Shown here in pieces: positions 61,389 to 64,000 of a stretch of 64,000 nt of DNA (position 1 is its first letter; each line of letters starts with the position of its first letter). A program made the translations under genes and the position numbers. This DNA comes from Pontibacter sp. G13 (GTDB lineage Bacteria; Bacteroidota; Bacteroidia; J057). The stretch spans positions 4,360,501 to 4,424,500 of the forward strand of contig NZ_CP134696.1 of the NCBI RefSeq assembly GCF_031851795.1. Direction: 5' to 3'. A model generated the notes under the pieces. The model had not been told where the DNA came from. It worked only from the letters and a program-made list of their open reading frames with translations, and ran no database searches.

Positions 61389-64000
61389 CTATTCCGTTAT
61401 CTTGATTTTGTCAATCTGGATTTGCTCGGATATACCAGAAAGCTCTAATTCGTATTTGCCAGCTGTCAATTTAAGGGCGTTTGGATTGTCCAGTTCCAAG
61501 GAATACCATTGCCAACCCTTCCCTGCAGGGATCATGATTTTGCCTATAGTCTCATCATCTAGTGCGACCGCACACTTTTTCTTAAACTTACCAAGGTTTC
61601 GGGCGAGGATTTGGACTTGATACTGATTTGGAGTTTGATTTCTTGGGGTAAAGTCCCAGCATAGCTTGCCTTCCTCATCGGATTTTCCAGAAACGTAGGT
61701 AGTGAAATCGCGGAAATCTCCTCGCGAACTACCTTCAGGTGTACTTGTAATGAGTTGAAGTTGGCTATCCCTCCGACCTAGTTCTGCCTCATACTCGGAG
61801 GTTGAATCCCAACGACTTGGATGCCCCAATTGGTGCCAAGCGTCCAGCTGGAAGAATATGGGATGTTGATCGTCTTCGAGATTCAAGAGGTAAACCGAAC
61901 CCTGTCTTCGAACGTGTACGACTATATCCATCCCATCCCAAGACCATTTCACAGAGGTGACATCTGGGACATTTCCGGGATGATTACTGTTGGGTTGGAT
62001 GGATGCCGCGATGATATATTGTTTGGCATCCTGATGTTTGCGGACGGTGAAAATGATTCGAGGGTCTCCCACAGGGTGATTGGTAATGGGAAGTCCCGCT
62101 TCATCGGTCAACAAATCTCCATTGCGAAGAATATCCTCATAATGACTCGTAACGGCCTGTGCATAGGCAGGCAGAGCTACTTGCCAGATATAATCAGCTG
62201 GATCTGCCTTCGCGTTATAATGGAAGGTATAGAAGAATTCTGCTCCTGTCGCTCCGAGATTCTTCAACAACCCCAACCACTGACTAGGTCTAACATTTTC
62301 AGTGGGATCAGTTGCCCATCCAGCACCGATAAATGGCGCATAGAGCTTGTCTCCGAGGGGAATTTCCACCTTTCGGCAGATGTCGATCCACTCCCAGCCT
62401 CGCCATGCTCCTTTCCACTTTCGCCAGTTACCGGGCCATCTTGGATAGAAATCTGGAGTTGAATAGTATTGACCATTGATGGGGCGTTGAATGTACCTAC
62501 TTTCTTTCCATTCGAAGCGATCTACCGGGCCTCCATCGACTCCATACCATCCAAACTGAGCTTCCTTGAGTTCGGGGAATTCCATGAAGGCATCACGGTA
62601 CGCAGTCCTGAATCTGAGTTTCTGCTTGGCTTGGTATTCCTCCCAAGTGTTGTACCCATTCTGGTTGAAGTCGGCGACAATGCGAGGGGAAGTCTCTAAT
62701 GCTTTCTGCGTGTATGGATAAGGAGGGACCTCCCCGTTTTCTGCTACCATATTCACCGGCCTTGTGAGGCGATCCAGTAATTCTCGGAAGTAAAAGGCCT
62801 GAGTTTTTCCATCCTCTAAGAAAGCATCGGTATGAGCGGCCATGCTGATTTGTCCATTTTTGATCTTCTTGCCGCTTCTATTGATGTGATTGCCATGCGC
62901 ATCCGTCAATATATCTTCCTTGGGTAACTGACTCCAATTGACGATGAAAGCCCGTTTGGAAGGTGCACCGATGTCTTTTGGGATGAGCTGTCTCCAATAA
63001 GAGGTCATGGCAAGGGGCCATTCTGGGTGTTGGTTGGCGAGTTTGATCAATGCTCCAAGCTGCTGGTTTTCATCGAGTAGCTTTGAATTGACTGCCTGCT
63101 TGGTATTTTGAATCGTCAGATAGTAATGCCAATTTTTGGCCATCTCCTCCTGAAATTGAGTAGCCAGAATGACAGTTTCTGGCTTGAACATGCCTTTCTG
63201 GTTTTTGTCGGCAATCTGATTGATATTCAGCCAGTTGTATAATGGAAGGAGATTGTGTCCCTCTTTATATCGTGGCAATGGAAATGTCCGGAGTTGATCG
63301 ATAGCGGAAAGGGAAGGCGTTGGGTGACCAATCACATATTCCAGATCCACTTGAGCAGCCTCGGCAGTCATCTCTGTTTGAGCTTCCATTGTAGGAGCCG
63401 AAACCACAAGCTTGCGGTCTTTTTGGAAGGTGTAATGATCCCCAGCATGAGCCTGGTTGGCATGCTGTCTGATCAAGTCCTCGGAGAGCCATTGATCATA
63501 AACGGCTATTTCATCTATATCCCCGATGAAATCCAGATTCTGCTTGGGATTGGCACTGATGGAAAACAGCAGTTTGCAGGGGCTTTCCACACACAGGCTG
63601 CCTTCCGTCGGAACTTGTTTTGAAAAAGTTTCAGGACTAACCCCATCTATCCAAATACGTTTTTCTCCGGTAGTGGAATTGTATTGCGCCACCATATGAA
63701 TCCAATTCCCACTAGCGTAATAGCTAAAACTTGATTGGTTATTGCCAATCAATGGAACAGCTAAAAGATCCTGAATTACCTCGCCTCCTTGATTCTGCCG
63801 GGTCCGAAACAGGAGCCTTTTGGTGTTAAGGTCTACGGAGTTTCCCCTTACTTCACAGATACGGAAATTGTCGTGATAGCCAGATGTCGGCAGGCGAAAC
63901 AATAGTTCTATCGTGAAAACATCTTCGATTTCAACCCTCGTCATCAGGACCCCTCTGTTTGCCTCCGCTAATCGAATAAATCTTCCTACCTTGCCACTGC
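61389..64000 (-). CDS. Large LamG-domain protein with a probable glycosidase-like middle domain (5' truncated by window edge)
   Basis: The frame is open to the right edge, continuing upstream of an ATG at 63944 (...GRFIRLAEANRGVL), so the start lies outside the window. The visible N-terminal part (to about residue 165 from that ATG) is a LamG/concanavalin-like sandwich: VFTIELLFRL, GNWIHMVAQYNS, RIWIDGV, GDIDEIAVYDQWLSEDLIRQH. The middle domain (about 200-600) has Trp/Tyr-rich barrel-like parts (WYGVDGGP, YPRWPGNWRKWKGAWRGWEW, GAEFFYTFHYN), similar to a TIM-barrel hydrolase in style only. The C-terminal 90 residues are beta-rich and CBM-like (YELELSG). A polysaccharide-degrading role is a guess. 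Confidence 0.6.
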   Translation of the reverse strand, partial: SGKVGRFIRLAEANRGVLMTRVEIEDVFTIELLFRLPTSGYHDNFRICEVRGNSVDLNTKRLLFRTRQNQGGEVIQDLLAVPLIGNNQSSFSYYASGNWIHMVAQYNSTTGEKRIWIDGVSPETFSKQVPTEGSLCVESPCKLLFSISANPKQNLDFIGDIDEIAVYDQWLSEDLIRQHANQAHAGDHYTFQKDRKLVVSAPTMEAQTEMTAEAAQVDLEYVIGHPTPSLSAIDQLRTFPLPRYKEGHNLLPLYNWLNINQIADKNQKGMFKPETVILATQFQEEMAKNWHYYLTIQNTKQAVNSKLLDENQQLGALIKLANQHPEWPLAMTSYWRQLIPKDIGAPSKRAFIVNWSQLPKEDILTDAHGNHINRSGKKIKNGQISMAAHTDAFLEDGKTQAFYFRELLDRLTRPVNMVAENGEVPPYPYTQKALETSPRIVADFNQNGYNTWEEYQAKQKLRFRTAYRDAFMEFPELKEAQFGWYGVDGGPVDRFEWKESRYIQRPINGQYYSTPDFYPRWPGNWRKWKGAWRGWEWIDICRKVEIPLGDKLYAPFIGAGWATDPTENVRPSQWLGLLKNLGATGAEFFYTFHYNAKADPADYIWQVALPAYAQAVTSHYEDILRNGDLLTDEAGLPITNHPVGDPRIIFTVRKHQDAKQYIIAASIQPNSNHPGNVPDVTSVKWSWDGMDIVVHVRRQGSVYLLNLEDDQHPIFFQLDAWHQLGHPSRWDSTSEYEAELGRRDSQLQLITSTPEGSSRGDFRDFTTYVSGKSDEEGKLCWDFTPRNQTPNQYQVQILARNLGKFKKKCAVALDDETIGKIMIPAGKGWQWYSLELDNPNALKLTAGKYELELSGISEQIQIDKIKITE

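Overview
The window looks like chromosome of a Bacteroidota bacterium, probably from the Saprospiria/Chitinophagia side of the phylum. This rests on a protein ending in a type IX secretion (T9SS) sorting domain, a PadR plus prefix-domain MacB/FtsX permease pair, a YtxJ bacillithiol protein, an acetyl/succinyl-citrulline style argB-argE pair, a two-component sensor with a Reg_prop/Y_Y_Y periplasmic propeller, and weak Shine-Dalgarno sequences. The species cannot be fixed from sequence alone. I saw no tRNA, rRNA, CRISPR array or insertion sequence.

Layout. 1-2.9 kb: end of a membrane glycosyltransferase-like gene, a MazG-like pyrophosphohydrolase, a VanZ-like protein and two small conserved-type proteins. 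2.9-3.25 kb: a possible structured RNA between two hairpin terminators. 3.25-6.25 kb: PadR regulator and ABC permease (minus strand). 6.5-9.95 kb: a polyamine operon (arginine decarboxylase, agmatinase, deoxyhypusine-synthase-like enzyme). 10.2-15.8 kb: methyltransferase, lone nuoH, clpC, CoA-binding protein, apaG. 16.2-34.2 kb: a large ribosomal peptide (RiPP) locus. 34.4-41 kb: a giant sensor kinase/cyclase and a degenerate kinase/AraC protein, convergent. 42-49.5 kb: housekeeping and stress genes (crtI, NUDIX, aminoacyl-tRNA-protein transferase, argE, argB, rRNA-type methyltransferase, YtxJ, OsmC). 49.7-61.3 kb: a surface polysaccharide cluster (Wzm/Wzt exporter, two unrelated sulfotransferases, three GT2 enzymes) interrupted by a giant T9SS-secreted protein. 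61.4-64 kb: a LamG-type protein running off the right edge.

The main discovery is the RiPP locus. A plus-strand operon encodes a cyclic-nucleotide-binding-fold protein, a TolC channel, an HlyD adaptor, the two NHLM-type ABC proteins (one with a C39 peptidase), an HExxH protein, a medium-chain dehydrogenase/reductase and a JmjC oxygenase. Facing it on the minus strand are a 665-residue LanM that keeps every recognised dehydratase residue but ends before any LanC cyclase domain, and five precursor peptides. Four of these have nitrile-hydratase-like (NHLP) leaders of exactly 85 residues. A sixth precursor lies on the plus strand. None of the six contains a cysteine, so lanthionine rings cannot form. 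The locus should instead make hydrophobic, dehydrated peptides, perhaps reduced to D-amino acids and hydroxylated, which are cut after Gly-Gly and exported through the envelope. A decayed 3' end of a second LanM between two precursors shows that the precursor array grew by tandem duplication.
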